From: Halapricum hydrolyticum
GTDB lineage: Archaea; Halobacteriota; Halobacteria; Halobacteriales; Haloarculaceae
Direction: 5' to 3'
Length of the DNA stretch: 64,000 nt
NCBI RefSeq assembly: GCF_025517535.1
Contig: NZ_JAOPKC010000006.1
Location: 62,001-126,000, forward strand
The notes under the pieces are model-generated. The model ran no database searches. It was not told where the DNA came from and was given only the letters and a program-made list of their open reading frames with translations. Positions within the stretch are counted from its first letter, which is position 1. Each line of letters opens with the position of its first letter. Of this stretch, positions 17,380 to 26,115 are shown one piece after another. Both the position numbers and the translations under genes were made by a program.

Positions 17380-18618
17380 ATGAGCCGCGAGTATGGCCGC
17401 TTGCGCGATCCGAACGCCGAGTACACGATGCGAAACCTCTCCGCGGAGACGATGGGCGTTACGCGCTCTCGTGGCGGCGGCCGCGACGTGGAGATCACCG
17501 ACGTCCAGACGACGATGGTCGACGGGAACTTCCCGTGGACGCTCGTCAGAGTCTACACCGACGCTGGCGTCGTCGGCACCGGCGAGGCCTACTGGGGCGC
17601 CGGCGTCCCCGAACTGATCGACCGGATGACGCCGTTTCTCGTCGGGGAGAACCCGCTGGATATCGACCGTCTCTACGAACACCTGATCCAGAAGATGTCC
17701 GGCGAGGGATCGGTCGAAGGTGTCACCGTCACCGCGATCGCCGGGATCGAGGTCGCGCTGCACGACCTCGCGGGCAAGATTCTGGAGCTGCCCGCCTACC
17801 AGTTGCTGGGCGGAAAGTACCGCGACGAGGTGCGCGTCTACAACGACTGTCACACCGAAGCGGAGGCCGATCCCGAGGCCTGCGCCGACGAGGCCGAGCG
17901 CGTCGTCGAGGAGCTAGGATACGACGCGCTGAAGTTCGATCTGGATGTGCCCAGCGGCCACGAGAAAGACCGCGCGAATCGGCATCTCCGCCGGCCCGAG
18001 ATCGACCACAAGGTCGAGATCGTCGAGGCCGTGACCGAACGCGTCGGCGACCGGGCGGACGTCGCGTTCGACTGCCACTGGACCTATTCCGGCGGGTCGG
18101 CCAGGCGACTGGCCGACGCGCTGGAGGCATACGACGTCTGGTGGCTCGAAGATCCGGTTCCACCCGAGAACCTCGAGGTTCAGCGCGAGGTCACCCGGTC
18201 GACGACCACGCCGATCGCGGCCGGGGAAAACCGATATCGTGTGACAGAACATCGTCGGCTCCTCGAAGACCAGGCCGTCGACATCGTCGCGCCGGATCTA
18301 CCGAAAGTCGGCGGGATGCGCGAGACCAGAAAGATCGCCGACGTCGCCAACCAGTACTACGTCCCCGTAGCGATGCACAACGTCGCTTCCCCGGTAGCGA
18401 CGATGGCAAGCGCCCAGGTCGGTGCGGCGATCCCGAACGCCCTGGCGGTCGAGTTCCACAGCTACGAACTCGACTGGTGGGGCGATCTCGTCGAGGAAGA
18501 CGTCATCGAGGACGGTTCCATTACGATTCCCGAAGAGCCGGGCCTGGGCGTGACGCTCGATATGGACGCCGTCGCGGAGCATATGGTCGACGGTGAGGAG
18601 TTGTTTGACGAACTGTGA
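17380..18618 (+). CDS. sugar-acid dehydratase, enolase superfamily (D-xylonate/D-gluconate type)
   Basis: A 412-aa mandelate-racemase/muconate-lactonising enzyme relative. It is very like the haloarchaeal D-xylonate and D-gluconate dehydratases I remember, sharing the lead RLRDPNAEYTMRNLSAETMG and the central KFDLDVPSGHEKDRANRHL. Acid-base and metal residues expected for the superfamily are in KFD, FDCHW, WLEDPVPPEN, AAGEN and AMHNVASP. It would turn a sugar acid into its 2-keto-3-deoxy form, a step of haloarchaeal oxidative pentose or semi-phosphorylative Entner-Doudoroff pathways. Xylonate versus gluconate cannot be decided by eye. Confidence 0.85.
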   Translation: MSREYGRLRDPNAEYTMRNLSAETMGVTRSRGGGRDVEITDVQTTMVDGNFPWTLVRVYTDAGVVGTGEAYWGAGVPELIDRMTPFLVGENPLDIDRLYEHLIQKMSGEGSVEGVTVTAIAGIEVALHDLAGKILELPAYQLLGGKYRDEVRVYNDCHTEAEADPEACADEAERVVEELGYDALKFDLDVPSGHEKDRANRHLRRPEIDHKVEIVEAVTERVGDRADVAFDCHWTYSGGSARRLADALEAYDVWWLEDPVPPENLEVQREVTRSTTTPIAAGENRYRVTEHRRLLEDQAVDIVAPDLPKVGGMRETRKIADVANQYYVPVAMHNVASPVATMASAQVGAAIPNALAVEFHSYELDWWGDLVEEDVIEDGSITIPEEPGLGVTLDMDAVAEHMVDGEELFDEL

Positions 18619-18633
18619 GGGTCGTCAGGCTCA

Positions 18634-18698
18634 AAAATCTCCGATTTTCGGTGTTCGATCCGGTGTAATCGGATCGAGCCAGCAAATCTCCGATTTGC
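18634..18698. repeat. cluster of three short hairpins with an internal direct repeat
   Basis: Stems: aaaatc-tcc-gatttt (18634-18648), cgatccg-gtgtaat-cggatcg (18656-18676) and gcaaatc-tcc-gatttgc (18682-18698). The first and third lie in a direct repeat aaatctccgattt...tgttcga spaced 49 nt. The cluster starts 16 nt after the dehydratase stop, so it may be a 3' UTR or terminator structure. Confidence 0.55.
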
Positions 18699-18819
18699 CC
18701 TGTTCGACTTCGACGCGAGCAAAAAATAGCCATCAGCTCAAAACGGTAGACGCCGTCTTCAGACTGCGAAGATACCCGACGGGATAAAGAGGTGTTAACG
18801 CGATGGGTCGCACACGGGC

Positions 18820-19518
18820 ATGGGAGAGTCGCTGTATTCGTTGCTGGGTGTTGGGAGGGACGCGGATCCGGAGACGATACGCCAGGCGTATCGCGACCGG
18901 GCCAGAGACGAGCATCCGGACGTCAGCGACGATCCGCACGCGACCAGGCAGTTCAAGCGGCTCATCGTGGCCCGGGATACGCTGCTGGACGAGGACGAGC
19001 GGGACAGATACGATCGCATGGGTCACGAGGCGTATCTGCGCCAGCATGCCCGGGCCGAGCTGTTCGGCCTGACAGCGGAGCGGGCGGATCGGGCGGCGGA
19101 ACCGCGTGGCACGGGAGAGACAGAGCGAACGGACGCCGTCAACGAAGGGACGGCGACTCCCGGGACGGACGACGAGTGGTGGCGCGACCGCGACGGGCCC
19201 CAGGGACGATCGACGGGCGGCGCGACGGCACACGTCACGGACGCCGGCCCGGCAGCGGCCTGGGCCCGGGCCGGCGAACCGACGACGCCTCGTCACGGCC
19301 CAGCGGCACGGGAGCGAGTATTGCGGTTCGTGCGCGAGGCCGGCGGGTGGTTGCTGTTTCACGCCCTCCTGCTCGGATCGGCGGGGGCAACCGGCTGGGT
19401 CATCTACCGGAGCCTCCCGCCACAGTTTGCGATCGCCGGACTGTTCGCCATGTTTGGGATCCTCGGAATCGCAGTCACCGCGACCGTACTGCACCTCGTT
19501 TCGATCGTGTATACCTAG
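18820..19518 (+). CDS. membrane-anchored J-domain protein
   Basis: A 232-aa protein with an N-terminal J domain (about 4-68: SLYSLLGVGRDADPETIRQAYRDRARDEHPDVSDD...), including the HPD motif at 32-34 that activates DnaK. It lacks the Gly/Phe-rich and zinc-finger parts of DnaJ. A long disordered Gly/Arg/Asp-rich linker (about 85-165) follows, then two C-terminal membrane helices (GWLLFHALLLGSAGATGWVIY and IAGLFAMFGILGIAVTATVL). The J domain is on the cytoplasmic side if the linker is. It could bring DnaK (encoded at 55788) to the membrane. Confidence 0.82.
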   Translation: MGESLYSLLGVGRDADPETIRQAYRDRARDEHPDVSDDPHATRQFKRLIVARDTLLDEDERDRYDRMGHEAYLRQHARAELFGLTAERADRAAEPRGTGETERTDAVNEGTATPGTDDEWWRDRDGPQGRSTGGATAHVTDAGPAAAWARAGEPTTPRHGPAARERVLRFVREAGGWLLFHALLLGSAGATGWVIYRSLPPQFAIAGLFAMFGILGIAVTATVLHLVSIVYT

Positions 19519-19588
19519 GGTTACAGTCGGTCAAACGGCTCTTTGAGCTACAGGAACTGGATTATAGGTGGCTTCACTAGAGACGACC

Positions 19589-20200
19589 ATGTCGATACAA
19601 CGGTTGCTGCCCTCCCGGCTGGATCCGGCCCCGCCGGAGGATCCGCGGGTCTACAGCCTCGACGCGGAGGATACGCGGGACGCGTTGAACGCGCTGTCCG
19701 CCGACACGGCGCGGACGATCCTTTCGAGACTGTACGATCAGCCATCCTCTCCGACCGAGCTACGCGAGGAGGTCGGGACCTCGCTGCAGAACGTCCACTA
19801 TCACCTCGAAAATCTCCAGTCTGCGGGACTGATCCGGGAGGTCGGGACGCGCTATTCCGAGAAGGGCAACGAGATGTCCGTCTACGCGCCGGCCAGCGAG
19901 GCTGTCGTCTTCGTGGCCGGACGCGACGACAGCGAGTCGCGGATCGAACGCGCGCTCGCCCGGGCGCTGGGTGCCGTCGGGCTGCTCGCTGGCGGCAGTC
20001 TCGCGTTCGGTGCGGCGGTCGAACGCTGGCTCGCGCCCGAACCCGGATCGGCCGAGCCTTCGGGACCAGACATTATGGCCGACGCCCCGCAGACCGCGGC
20101 CGAGGTCGTCAACGCCATCGACCCGGCGCTCGCGTTCTTCCTGGGGGGCGCGTTCGTGCTCGCGATGGTCGCCGGGTGGCAACTGCTCCGATCGAGATAG
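19589..20200 (+). CDS. membrane-bound ArsR-like winged-helix regulator
   Basis: A 203-aa protein (ATG at 19589; an in-frame ATG at 19568 adds 7 residues). Residues about 30-110 hold a winged helix (ALSADTARTILSRLYDQPSSPTELREEVGTSLQNVHYHLENLQSAGLI) with wing GTRYSEKGNEMSVYAP. Two membrane segments follow (ALGAVGLLAGGSLAFGAAVE and PALAFFLGGAFVLAMVAGW). This DUF7347-like layout puts DNA binding in the cytoplasm and a sensor or anchor in the membrane. It starts 70 nt after the J-protein. Confidence 0.8.
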   Translation: MSIQRLLPSRLDPAPPEDPRVYSLDAEDTRDALNALSADTARTILSRLYDQPSSPTELREEVGTSLQNVHYHLENLQSAGLIREVGTRYSEKGNEMSVYAPASEAVVFVAGRDDSESRIERALARALGAVGLLAGGSLAFGAAVERWLAPEPGSAEPSGPDIMADAPQTAAEVVNAIDPALAFFLGGAFVLAMVAGWQLLRSR

Positions 20201-20330
20201 TGTTGCGGTCGTTTGACTCGACCTGGCCAGCGTTTCCTCACGTTCGATACAGATAGAACGGCGTCCCGTCTGTGACTTTTCCGGTCACAATAGCAAAGGG
20301 TATGACGCTCCAGTCTGAACAGTCGGGTGT

Positions 20331-21602
20331 ATGGACGTACAGTCCATCTCCGAACTCGATCCGGCGGAGCGACGCGCCCTGTTCGAACGCGATGCGGGGC
20401 TCGAAGAGATCCGCGACGACGTCGCGGAGATCGTCCATCGCGTCCGCGAAGAGGGCGATGTCGCACTCCGGGAGTACTGTCGGAAGTTCGACGATGTCGA
20501 GGTGGGCAACTTCGACATCACGGACGAGGCCGAGCGGGCCTACGAGTCGATCGACGACGACGTCCGCGAGGCGATCGAGACCGCTGCCGACAACATCCGG
20601 GGGTTCCATCAGCGCCAGGTCCGCGAGGACTGGTCCTACGAGACCGAGGGTCGCGAACTCGGCCGTCGGTTCTACCCGCTCGACAGCGCGGGCGTCTACG
20701 CACCGGGCGGCACGGCCGCCTACCCCTCCAGCGCGCTCATGGGGATCGTCCCGGCGAAAGCGGCCGGCGTCGACCACGTCGTCGCCGTGACGCCCCCGGC
20801 CGAACAGATCAACCCGGTCACGCTCGCGGCGATCCACGCCGGCGGTGCCGACGCCGTCTACCAGGTCGGCGGCGCACAGGCGATCAGTGCGATGGCCTAC
20901 GGGACCGAATCGATCGACAGCGTGGACGTCATTGTCGGCCCCGGCAACCGGTGGGTGACGGCCGCGAAGGCCGAAGTCCGCGGCGACGTGAAGATCGACA
21001 TGCTCGCCGGCCCGAGCGAGGTGCTCGTCCTCGCCGACGGGACGGCCGATCCCGAACGCCTGGCCGCGGAAATGGTCGCACAAGCCGAGCACGACCCGCA
21101 CGCGGCCGTCGTGACCGTCACGGACGACGAGGACCTCGCTGCAGCCGTCGCCGAGGAGATCGACGCACAGGCGGGCGAGCGCGACCGCGAGGAGATCATT
21201 CGCGACGCGCTGGACAACGAGGCCAGCGGCGTGTTCGTCGCCCGCTCGATGAGCGAGGCGGCGCTGTTCGCCGACCAGTTCGCCCCCGAACACATCTACG
21301 TCGAGGCCGACGACGAGGACGCGCTGCTCGATCGAATCGAGAACTACGGCAGCGCCTTCCTCGGACCGTACTCGCCGGTCGCTGCCGGCGACTACGCCAG
21401 CGGGACGAACCACGTGCTTCCGACCGACGCGCAGGCGCGACTCGCCAGTGGGCTGTCGGTCGATACGTTCGTCCGTTCGGCGACTGTCCAACGACTCTCG
21501 GAAGACGGACTGTCCGAGCTACGGGAAACGATCACCACGCTCGCCGATCGCGAGGGGCTCGAAGCGCACGCCCACAGCGTCGACGTGCGCTTTGAAAAAT
21601 AG
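20331..21602 (+). CDS. hisD: histidinol dehydrogenase
   Basis: A 423-aa HisD, catalysing the last two oxidations of histidine synthesis (L-histidinol to L-histidine with 2 NAD+). Clear motifs: YAPGGTAAYPSSALMG, QVGGAQAISAMAYG, DVIVGPGNRWVTAAK, DMLAGPSEVLVLAD, QAEHDPHA (zinc and catalytic region), APEHIY and GTNHVLPT. Length is normal. No other his gene is in the window, consistent with scattered his genes in haloarchaea. The nearby gene order (J protein, regulator, HisD, dodecin) does not form an obvious operon. Confidence 0.95.
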   Translation: MDVQSISELDPAERRALFERDAGLEEIRDDVAEIVHRVREEGDVALREYCRKFDDVEVGNFDITDEAERAYESIDDDVREAIETAADNIRGFHQRQVREDWSYETEGRELGRRFYPLDSAGVYAPGGTAAYPSSALMGIVPAKAAGVDHVVAVTPPAEQINPVTLAAIHAGGADAVYQVGGAQAISAMAYGTESIDSVDVIVGPGNRWVTAAKAEVRGDVKIDMLAGPSEVLVLADGTADPERLAAEMVAQAEHDPHAAVVTVTDDEDLAAAVAEEIDAQAGERDREEIIRDALDNEASGVFVARSMSEAALFADQFAPEHIYVEADDEDALLDRIENYGSAFLGPYSPVAAGDYASGTNHVLPTDAQARLASGLSVDTFVRSATVQRLSEDGLSELRETITTLADREGLEAHAHSVDVRFEK

Positions 21603-21619
21603 CGAGATCCGCAATCGCG

Positions 21620-21820
21620 CTATCCTTCCAGTTCGAAGGCGACGACGGCCTCGGCCTGGTACTCGCGGTCCTCGGCCGTCGCGATCTCGACTCCTAATTC
21701 CTCGACTTCAACCCACTGGATGTTCTCGAGGGTCGCTTCGGCGCGCTCGATGGCATCGTCGACTGCGTCCTCGAAGCTCTCTGTGCTCGTCCCGATCAGC
21801 TTGATTTTCTTGAATACCAT
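21620..21820 (-). CDS. dodecin, flavin-binding
   Basis: A 66-aa protein starting MVFKKIKLIGTSTESFEDA at 21820, with VDDAIERAEATLENIQWVEVEELGVEI and YQAEAVVAFEL, closely matching the haloarchaeal dodecin of Halobacterium salinarum. Dodecin forms a hollow dodecamer that binds riboflavin or lumichrome pairs, with the tryptophan of the IQWVEV segment stacking on the flavin. It is convergent with hisD, 17 nt between stops. Confidence 0.92.
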   Translation of the reverse strand: MVFKKIKLIGTSTESFEDAVDDAIERAEATLENIQWVEVEELGVEIATAEDREYQAEAVVAFELEG

Positions 21821-21938
21821 TGTGGTCACCTGCTGGCACGACTCCCGAGCGGGCCGCGTGCCATCGGATAATTGTCACGGAAAACAAATATAGTTACCGA
21901 CCGTCATCGTCTTGCCGACCGAACTCTGAGTGAGAGAT

Positions 21939-22661
21939 ATGCGGTACGAGGACCAGGGGTTGCGCGAGCCGCGTGACGACGAGCCGTGGGTCAGTTCCGG
22001 GCCGGGCGACGGCTCGCTCCCGCGAACCGAGGCCGTCAAAGACGAACGCGTCCGTCGGTGGGACATCGCGACGCCGAGTGCAACGTTGATCGGTCGGGCA
22101 CAGAGCCCGGACGAGGACATCCCCGAGCGCCTGCGGCGGCTCCACGAGGAACGACACCCGGCGATGGCGGGCCACAGCGAGCGCATGCACCGGCTGGACA
22201 AGATCCGGATCGCCCACGCGGTTTGCTCGCGGCTCGATCTGACGCCCTGGGAGCGCGATCGCGTGCTCGGGCTGATGGCCGAACTCGATCTCACGGCGTT
22301 CGGGAGCCAGCGGGCCATCCCGACGGTCACGCTCGTCGTCGTCAGCCACGTCGTCGACCGCGAGCGCCAGCGCCAGCTCGGCCTGCACGACGACGAGCGC
22401 CTGGCCGAGCTGTCGGCCGACAGTATGGAACGACTGTACGAGCTGTACGATCCGATCACCGACGACGAGACCTACCGGCAGTTGCTCGACCAGCAGGAGC
22501 TGACGACCACGAACGTCAACCGTCTCAAGCGCGTGCTCAAAACCCAGATCGAGGAACAGGACCTCGACGGGGCGGTTCTGGGCCGGTCACCGTTCCGCGA
22601 TCCGAATCTGCCTGCGATCACCGACGACCGCGAGCGTGCCGAACGACCAGAGGACGCCTGA
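21939..22661 (+). CDS. haloarchaeal RNA polymerase epsilon subunit
   Basis: A 240-aa protein matching the haloarchaea-specific protein annotated as DNA-directed RNA polymerase subunit epsilon: VRRWDIATPSATLIGRA, LHEERHPAMAGHSERMHRLDKIRI and LTPWERDRVLGLMAELDLTAFGSQRAI, with a cyclin/TFB-like helical feel in the middle. ATG at 21939 is preferred over the GTG at 21930. The promoter is probably the A/T-rich acaaatatagt at about 21884-21894. Its role in the polymerase is poorly defined. Confidence 0.82.
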   Translation: MRYEDQGLREPRDDEPWVSSGPGDGSLPRTEAVKDERVRRWDIATPSATLIGRAQSPDEDIPERLRRLHEERHPAMAGHSERMHRLDKIRIAHAVCSRLDLTPWERDRVLGLMAELDLTAFGSQRAIPTVTLVVVSHVVDRERQRQLGLHDDERLAELSADSMERLYELYDPITDDETYRQLLDQQELTTTNVNRLKRVLKTQIEEQDLDGAVLGRSPFRDPNLPAITDDRERAERPEDA

Positions 22662-22793
22662 TACGGAGCGAGCAATCCCGTTCCACGTCGATCGCACCGT
22701 CGTGTTACGCGACGAGCGAGTATGGTGGGGAAGAGGTCACATGTGACGGCATACCACATCAGATCTATAGCAGGGCCACTTCTGGATGCGACT

Positions 22794-23768
22794 ATGGAGT
22801 ACGTGAGATTAGGAGAGACCGGACTGGAAGTGTCACCGATCGCGCTCGGAACCTGGCGATTCGGGATGGAACACGAGGAAACCGGTATCGTCGAGACGGG
22901 TCGGGAAGAAGCCCACGAACTGCTCGACGCGTACGCCGAAATGGGTGGGAACTTCGTCGACACCGCCAACGGCTACGGCGGTGGCGATTCCGAACGCTGG
23001 ATCGGTGAGTGGCTCGACGATCAGGATCGCGAGGACTACGTGATCGCCTCGAAGTGCTACTGGTCGGACGTCTCGCGCTTCCAGGAGAATCTCTCGGCGA
23101 AAAACGTCCGCGCGGAAGTCGAGGGCTCGCTGGAGAAACTCGACACGGGGTATCTGGACATCCTGTACCTGCATCGCTTCGACGACGAGACGCCGATCGA
23201 GAAGACCCTGCGCACTGTTGACGATCTCATCAGCGAAGGGAAAGTCCACCACGTCGGCCTCTCGACGGCTGACGCCTGGAAGCTGACCAAGGGTCTCTGG
23301 AAGGCCGACGTCAACAACTACGAGGCCTTCACCGTCACTCAGCCCCAGTACTCGGCCGTCTACCGGGATCCAGTCGCGGAGTATCTCGACGTCTGTGAGG
23401 ATCAGAACCTGGCGGTCTGTCCGTACTCGCCGCTGCACGGTGGTTTCCTGACGGGCAAGTACGAGCGCGTCGGCGATGGCGAGATCGAGGCCCCCGACGG
23501 CTCGCGCGGGGACATCGACGAGCACTTCGAGGACTGGTATCTCAAGGAAGACGCCTGGGACGTCCTCGAAGAGATCCGTGCCGTGGCCGAGGAGACCGGC
23601 GCCTCACCGGCCCAGATCTCGCTTGCGTGGCTGCTCCACCACGAAGCCCTGACAATCGTGCCGATCATCGGAGCCCGCACGCCCGAGCAACTCGAGGAGA
23701 ATCTCGGCGCGGTCGACGTCGAGCTGACAGACGCACAGTTCGAGCGGATCGACGCCGCAATGGACTGA
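22794..23768 (+). CDS. aldo/keto reductase
   Basis: A 324-aa NADPH-dependent aldo/keto reductase. From the ATG at 22794 it opens MEYVRLGETGLEVSPIALGTWRFG. The catalytic tetrad is visible: Asp in VDTANGYGGG, its Tyr, Lys in VIASKCYW, and His in LYLHRFD. The C-terminal cofactor segment IVPIIGARTPEQLEENLGAVD is present. Potassium-channel-beta-like, oxidising or reducing sugars or aldehydes; the real substrate is unknown. The upstream in-frame residues are not conserved-looking, so the later start is used. Confidence 0.88.
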   Translation: MEYVRLGETGLEVSPIALGTWRFGMEHEETGIVETGREEAHELLDAYAEMGGNFVDTANGYGGGDSERWIGEWLDDQDREDYVIASKCYWSDVSRFQENLSAKNVRAEVEGSLEKLDTGYLDILYLHRFDDETPIEKTLRTVDDLISEGKVHHVGLSTADAWKLTKGLWKADVNNYEAFTVTQPQYSAVYRDPVAEYLDVCEDQNLAVCPYSPLHGGFLTGKYERVGDGEIEAPDGSRGDIDEHFEDWYLKEDAWDVLEEIRAVAEETGASPAQISLAWLLHHEALTIVPIIGARTPEQLEENLGAVDVELTDAQFERIDAAMD

Positions 23769-24027
23769 TACCGTCTTTTAGAGCGGTTCAGATCCGCCGT
23801 CGAATCTTCCGCAAGGCGGGTCAAGAAGCTCCTGACGAAGTCGTTCGACTGTCCTCTGGCTCACAAACAGTGTATTCAGGTGAGCGTTACACATGACAGC
23901 TACCAGTATCAGGACACGTTGATGGCCCGGAATCGACTCGTGAGTGAGCGTCTCGGAACGTTTCGCGGGCTATCGGAACGAAGACGACAGCAGAGTTATC
24001 CTGTTCCAGCCCGTATTTTATCACATA

Positions 24028-24306
24028 ATGACAACCACCTCACAAGAACTGATCGAGGCGGTGAAGGCGGGAGAGATGACCGACGCGGGGGGTATGACGA
24101 CGACCCAAGACGTCGCTGATGTGGTCTCAGACTCGTACGAGACGGTGGCCGAGAAGTTGCGCGCTCTCGAACGCGACGGTGCTATCGAGAGCAAGATCTT
24201 CGGGGGCGAGCGCGTCTGGATCGTCTCTGCGGACACTGACGTCTCTGACGTGACGTCCGACGAGACGCCGATCCCGACAGACACGCGAGCCCCGCCCGAC
24301 GTGTGA
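24028..24306 (+). CDS. small winged-helix DNA-binding protein
   Basis: A 92-aa protein: MTTTSQELIEAVKAGEMTDA leads into a helix-turn-helix (MTTTQDVADVVSDSYETVAEKLRALERDGAI) and a short wing (ESKIFGGERVWIV), then a Thr/Asp-rich tail. The start at 24028 follows an AT-rich stretch (tattttatcacata), a likely promoter, and the longer GTG start at 23944 would run through it. Copy C of the dispersed inverted repeat begins 23 nt after its stop. Confidence 0.7.
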   Translation: MTTTSQELIEAVKAGEMTDAGGMTTTQDVADVVSDSYETVAEKLRALERDGAIESKIFGGERVWIVSADTDVSDVTSDETPIPTDTRAPPDV

Positions 24307-24328
24307 CGATCCCAGCGGTTCGCGACTG

Positions 24329-24410
24329 ATAGTGATTACTGTACGTCTGTTCCGGGTCGACCGCACGAAGTAGTACGGTCGTACCGGTACATCGTTACAG
24401 TAATCACTAT
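24329..24410. repeat. dispersed inverted-repeat element, copy C (complete, 15-bp arms)
   Basis: Perfect 15-nt arms atagtgattactgta (24329-24343) and tacagtaatcactat (24396-24410) bound an 82-bp element. Inside, cgaccg...cggtcg forms a second stem. The segment gtacgtctgttc then gtcgaccgc is shared with copies A and B. It lies between the convergent HTH gene and the Tm-1-like operon end. Confidence 0.75.
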
Positions 24411-24462
24411 GAAACGGAGGATCGTTTCGACAGTCGATTCCCCGTTGCGACAGCACCCTCGG

Positions 24463-25686
24463 TCACTCGGGTCCGAGGCCCGCCTCCTGCATGTACTCGT
24501 CGAGCTTCTCGGCCATCGCTCGCGCGAACTCCTCGTCGTTGATGTCGGTCTCCATCTCGATCAGTTCGACCGACTCCGCCAGGTTCTCTCTGAGCGCCTC
24601 GAACAGCGCTGCGTCGGCCTCGGGATCGTGGAAGTCCTCGCCCTCGACGTCGATCATCGAGACGCCCGAAAGCGGCAGGTACAGCGCGGTCGGGCCGGTC
24701 GCCGCGGAGAGCTTCTCGGCGATGATCTCGCCGAGTTCGGCGTTCTCCTCGGGCGTGGTCCGCATCAGCGTCACCTGCGGGTTGTGGATGTGGAAGTGTC
24801 TGTCCTCGAACTCCGCGGGGACGGAGTCACGCGGCCCGAAGTTGACCATGTCCAGCGCGCCCGTCGAGACGATCTGTGGCGTGCCCGTCTCCGCGGCGGC
24901 GTCGAGCCTGTCGGGGCCGGCGTTGAGCACGCCCCCGACGAGTTCGTCGGCCCACTCGGTCGTCGTCACGTCCAGCACGCCGTCGATGACGCCCTGGCGC
25001 ACCAGGTCCTCCATTGCCCGGCCGCCGGTCCCGGTCGCGTGGAAGACGATCGTCTCGTAGCCCCGCTCTTCGAGGTACGCCCGGGCCGTCTGGACGCAGG
25101 GCGTCGTGACGCCGAACATCGTGACCCCGATGGTGGGCCGGTCCTCGACGGAGACATCGGGCTCGTTTTCGACCATCCCGACCATCGCCAGCGCCGCGTT
25201 GGCGATCACCTTCCGGGAGAGCTGGTTGAGGCCCTCGATGTCGGCCACCGAGTACAGCATCATCACGTCCTTCGCGCCGACGTACGGCTCGGTGTCGCCG
25301 GAGGCCATCGTCGAGACCATCACCTTGGGGACACCGACCGGGAGCGCGCGCATCGCGGTAGTCGCGATCGAGGTGTTGCCGGAGCCGCCGAGTCCGAGCA
25401 CCCCCGTGAGTTCGCCGTCGTCGTGCATCCGCTGGGCGATCGCGGCCGCGCCCTCGCCCATCGCCTCCATCGCCTCGCCGCGCTCGGCGTCGTCCCGAAG
25501 GTGCTCCAGAGTGGTGCCGGCGGCCTCGGCGACCTCGCTCGCGGTGGTGTCCGGGTCGATCTCGGGCTCGCCCATCACGCCCGTGTCGATCACGTGCACG
25601 TCGACGCCCTGCGAGCGGAGGACGTCCCGGGCGAAGCCGACCTCTTCGCCTTTCGTGTCGAGCGTGCCGACGATGACGACGCTCAT
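24463..25686 (-). CDS. Tm-1-like ATP-binding (UPF0261) protein
   Basis: A 407-aa member of the Tm-1/UPF0261 family, opening VVIVGTLDTKGEEVGFARDVL, with VLGLGGSGNTSIATTAMRALP, MVSTMASGDTEPYVGAKDVMM and VFHATGTGGRAMEDLV. The plant relative Tm-1 blocks tobamovirus replication; microbial members are of unknown enzymatic function and often sit beside a TIM-barrel phosphoenolpyruvate-hydrolase-like protein, as here. It is the last of three genes; its start overlaps the cupin stop by 4 nt. Confidence 0.85.
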   Translation of the reverse strand: MSVVIVGTLDTKGEEVGFARDVLRSQGVDVHVIDTGVMGEPEIDPDTTASEVAEAAGTTLEHLRDDAERGEAMEAMGEGAAAIAQRMHDDGELTGVLGLGGSGNTSIATTAMRALPVGVPKVMVSTMASGDTEPYVGAKDVMMLYSVADIEGLNQLSRKVIANAALAMVGMVENEPDVSVEDRPTIGVTMFGVTTPCVQTARAYLEERGYETIVFHATGTGGRAMEDLVRQGVIDGVLDVTTTEWADELVGGVLNAGPDRLDAAAETGTPQIVSTGALDMVNFGPRDSVPAEFEDRHFHIHNPQVTLMRTTPEENAELGEIIAEKLSAATGPTALYLPLSGVSMIDVEGEDFHDPEADAALFEALRENLAESVELIEMETDINDEEFARAMAEKLDEYMQEAGLGPE

Positions 25687-26114
25687 GCTCGCCCCTCCAC
25701 GTTTTCGGGCGTCGGCAGTTCTCCCGGCGGGACGATCTCACACTCAGGGAGGTCCCGGAGTACCTCCTCGGGACCCGGCGGCGCGTAGACCGCGAGCAAC
25801 AACAGCGGTTCCCAGCCGGTGTTGACGGTGCCGTGCTCGACGCCTTCGGGGACGAACACCATCTCACCGGCCGAGATCTCGCGCGTCTGGTCGGCGACTT
25901 CCTGTTCGCCCTCGCCCCGGATGACGAAGAGGATCTCGTCGCTGTCGGGGTGCGTGTGGCGTTCGTGACCCTTCCCCGGCTCGAGTTTGACGACCCCCGC
26001 GCTGAAGCGCTCGCCGCCCGTCACGTCGGGCGTGCTCAGCCACTTCAGGACGCCCCAGTCGAACAGCTGACTCTCGACGTCGTCGGGTTCGACGAAGTAC
26101 TCGTGGTCGGGCAT
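25683..26114 (-). CDS. cupin-domain protein
   Basis: A 143-aa single cupin. Motif 1 is GHERHTHPDSDEILFVIRGEGE (metal ligands HxH...E) and motif 2 is VPEGVEHGTVNTGWEPLLLL, giving the fourth His. It lies between the TIM-barrel and Tm-1-like genes with a 1-nt gap and a 4-nt overlap, so it belongs to the same operon, perhaps as an isomerase, dioxygenase or sugar-binding partner. Confidence 0.85.
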   Translation of the reverse strand: MPDHEYFVEPDDVESQLFDWGVLKWLSTPDVTGGERFSAGVVKLEPGKGHERHTHPDSDEILFVIRGEGEQEVADQTREISAGEMVFVPEGVEHGTVNTGWEPLLLLAVYAPPGPEEVLRDLPECEIVPPGELPTPENVEGRA

Positions 26115-26115
26115 C

